Source of the DNA: Eopsaltria australis
Taxonomy: Eukaryota; Chordata; Aves; Passeriformes; Petroicidae
NCBI GenBank assembly: GCA_034509425.1
Contig: JAVTVJ010000076.1
Coordinates: forward strand, 3,038,001 to 3,102,000
Reading direction: 5' to 3'
Length of the DNA stretch: 64,000 nt
In this document: piece after piece, positions 62,153-64,000 of the stretch
Position numbering within the stretch: the first letter of the stretch is position 1
How the letters are laid out: every line of letters starts with the position of its first letter
Notes under the pieces: generated by a model
The model's database searches: none
What the model was told of the DNA's origin: nothing
The model's input: the letters and a program-made list of their open reading frames with translations, nothing else
Made by a program: the position numbers and the translations under genes

Positions 62153-63370
62153 ATGGTTTTGAATGGAGAATAAGTGGATAGTTTTTTTATACAGTTCTGG
62201 GATGAGCACATGCCTGAGGGTTTGGTTTCTTTACTGGGTGACCTCACTGGTATGAGTACAGTGGTCCCCAAAATACACTGCAGTGTAGAAACACCTCGGC
62301 TTGCTTTAAATGGTATGTTGAGAACTAGCTGCAATCGAGCAATGGCAGCAGGGAGCTCAGCACAAGCTCATTTCCCCTGCTGCTTGTGTGCACCAAACGC
62401 CTTGGAAAATAGTATAGACATAGTGGTAACACTTCTGGAAAAAGTGTCTTATATATAAAATTACTCTGATTAGCTGTCTTTGAGAGTGGAGGTGATTCTC
62501 CCCTTGAAAGTTTACACCTGCTATGTACTTGGGCATGGAAGGGTTTGTTTCGGAAACTAGGATTAATGGGTTGTATGTCTTAAGTTTATATAAACACTAT
62601 ATTCAATGTATTCCACAATTTCAGTTGTTTTCTGTCCATTATTTCCTCTTTTTCAGTCCATTTATTTAGTTTCTTTAAGGGTTTGGTCTAATACCCATTT
62701 CTGAAATATAATTTCCCTTTCTCCTTTTAGGCTGGCCTGAGTAAGAAGCCTGATTTCATATGTAAAGTTTGTTGCAAAGATGGGAAGGATGGAAAACCAT
62801 TCTTTTAATGGTGTACACTGCATTGCTTTAGGATAATTTGTACTTCTGCCATTCAAGAAACAAGATTTTATTTATATTGATTTAAGGAAAAGCTTAGGGG
62901 GTTGCATTTGCATATTTAATGTAGTTAGAATTTCAGTTATTTGCATTAGCAATTGCTTCACCTCCAGTATTAATAAGGCAGGTGCTTTTGTATAAATAAA
63001 AAATGAAAATAAAGAAGAGAAAAAAAGTAAAGAGATTAGTGCCACAGGTTAATTTTTGTATAGAGGTAATGACTTCCAGCCGCCACAGTACCACTCAATA
63101 TTCCCCTAGTGATACCTTGAGTCAGGAAAGAAATTAACTTCTGTGTATTAAGTTAGCAGTGGCAAACAAAATTGAAGATGAAAAGAAAATGAAGGGGTGA
63201 GGAAAAAGGCTCAGTTCCTCAGCACTGCCACAAGGAACACTCAACTCCAATTTCAAGATTTAGTTATTTCCTTTAATGCCCAGCAGAAATGAAAAATGCT
63301 GTGGGGGCACTGGGCAATATGCAAATCCCTTTGACATTTGTGGGACTTAAATTCGGCCTGCCTTTTATTA
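62153..63370. other. Non-coding, no gene seen
   Basis: Unique AT-rich sequence. Three octamer-type words (ATTTGCAT or its complement at 62906-62913, 62939-62946 and 63319-63326) lie close together, but this word is common in the whole AT-rich window. Confidence 0.5.
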
Positions 63371-63442
63371 GTTTATTTTTGGTTTGCTTGTTTTGGGTTT
63401 TGGTTTTGTTTGTTTATTTTAAGGTTTTTTTTTGGCTTTTTT
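63371..63442 (+). repeat. T/G-rich tract
   Basis: TTTGG, TTTG and T-run units over about 70 bases, again with the T side on +. It resembles the tracts at 29.3, 33.1 and 48.9 kb in composition but not in exact sequence. Confidence 0.85.
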
Positions 63443-64000
63443 CCGGAAACAAAGAGCAAAGATAGGCCTGCTAATGGGGTGTGTTACAAAACAATCTTCA
63501 GGCATATGAAGATCTGCCTTACTTATTGCATCCTTTTGTTTTAATGGAGTTTCACTGAGTGATGTAGATTAAAGCTACTCCTGTGTGGAACTACCTGAAG
63601 TCTTTTGTATTAATGCAGTGTTAAGTGCTCACTTAGGAGGAAAGCCTGCAGGTGTTTAATTTTGCACCTCTCTCCCTGTGGTGTGTCTGTGTAGCCAGAA
63701 GAAGCCAGAAGAAGATGAGGACTGGATATGTTCTCCCAGCAGTGCCTTGGAGCTTTCCTCCCATGGAGCTAGAGAGGACTTGGGGAAGCTGTCTGATCTC
63801 CAGTAATGTAATGACTGTTTTCCCTTCTTTGGAAACAGAGCAACTCTGTTAGGGCATAGGAAGGAAGCCAAAAAGTCAAATTGGCTGAGAACAAGTAATG
63901 AAATTAGCTAGTGCTTCTTCCCTGACAGAGCTAATAAATGGGGCAGAAAATCTAACAAAAACCACAAATGAAGATGGGGTTGTCTGTGCTTTTTTTTAAG
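63443..64000. other. Non-coding, no gene seen
   Basis: No gene was recognised up to the window end. A small tandem (AGCCAGAAGA twice) lies near 63693-63713. Confidence 0.55.

Noticed and set aside
62906..63326. Cluster of three octamer (ATTTGCAT) words
   Set aside because: The same word or its complement also occurs at many other places in this AT-rich window (for example near 5968, 9885, 13452, 19252, 24385, 46081, 51393), so the cluster is not clearly above background.
1..64000. CRISPR array, bacterial operon, tRNA or rRNA gene
   Set aside because: No regularly spaced direct repeats, no ribosome-binding-site-led gene strings and no conserved RNA gene cores were seen. The DNA is vertebrate in every visible respect.

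Overview
The window looks like non-coding nuclear DNA of a bird. The main evidence is a set of CR1 LINE fragments carrying the avian 3' end (ATTCTATGATTCT on the element strand, seen as TCATAGAAT on the other). They occur at a bird-like low density alongside a few degraded mammal-wide-type MIR SINEs, and I recognise no L1 or Alu. No protein-coding gene could be identified on either strand. The open frames are short and unrelated to known proteins, or they lie inside CR1 remnants, a pentanucleotide microsatellite or the GC-rich island. Layout: 1-28.2 kb is AT-rich intergenic-like (or minus-strand intronic) sequence. It holds two CTCF-core matches (5.8 and 8.0 kb), CR1 copies at 11.9, 22.8, 24.9 and 25.2 kb, MIR remnants at 16.9, 22.1, 22.3 and 27.2 kb, and a 169-bp perfect CTCCT array at 18.9 kb. 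About 28.3-29.85 kb is a dense, TATA-less CpG island with GC boxes and a long G-run array. This is the one clear gene-control element and most likely a promoter with a 5' non-coding first exon. From 29.85 kb to the end the sequence looks like one long intron or intergenic DNA. Rows sampled by eye there show G over C on the + strand, and the T/G-rich tracts all lie T-side on the + strand. Both fit rightward transcription from the island. CR1 copies lie at 33.4, 35.3, 50.7, 51.7, 56.2, 58.4 and 61.9 kb, and a MIR at 41.2 kb. Taken together, the simplest model is a CpG-island promoter firing to the right into a first intron of more than 34 kb, with the coding exons outside the window. A long non-coding RNA is an equal alternative. 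I found no operon, CRISPR array, tRNA, rRNA or other unusual system, and I cannot name the gene the island serves. Repeat boundaries are estimated by eye from remembered family consensus sequences and could be off by 10-30 bases.
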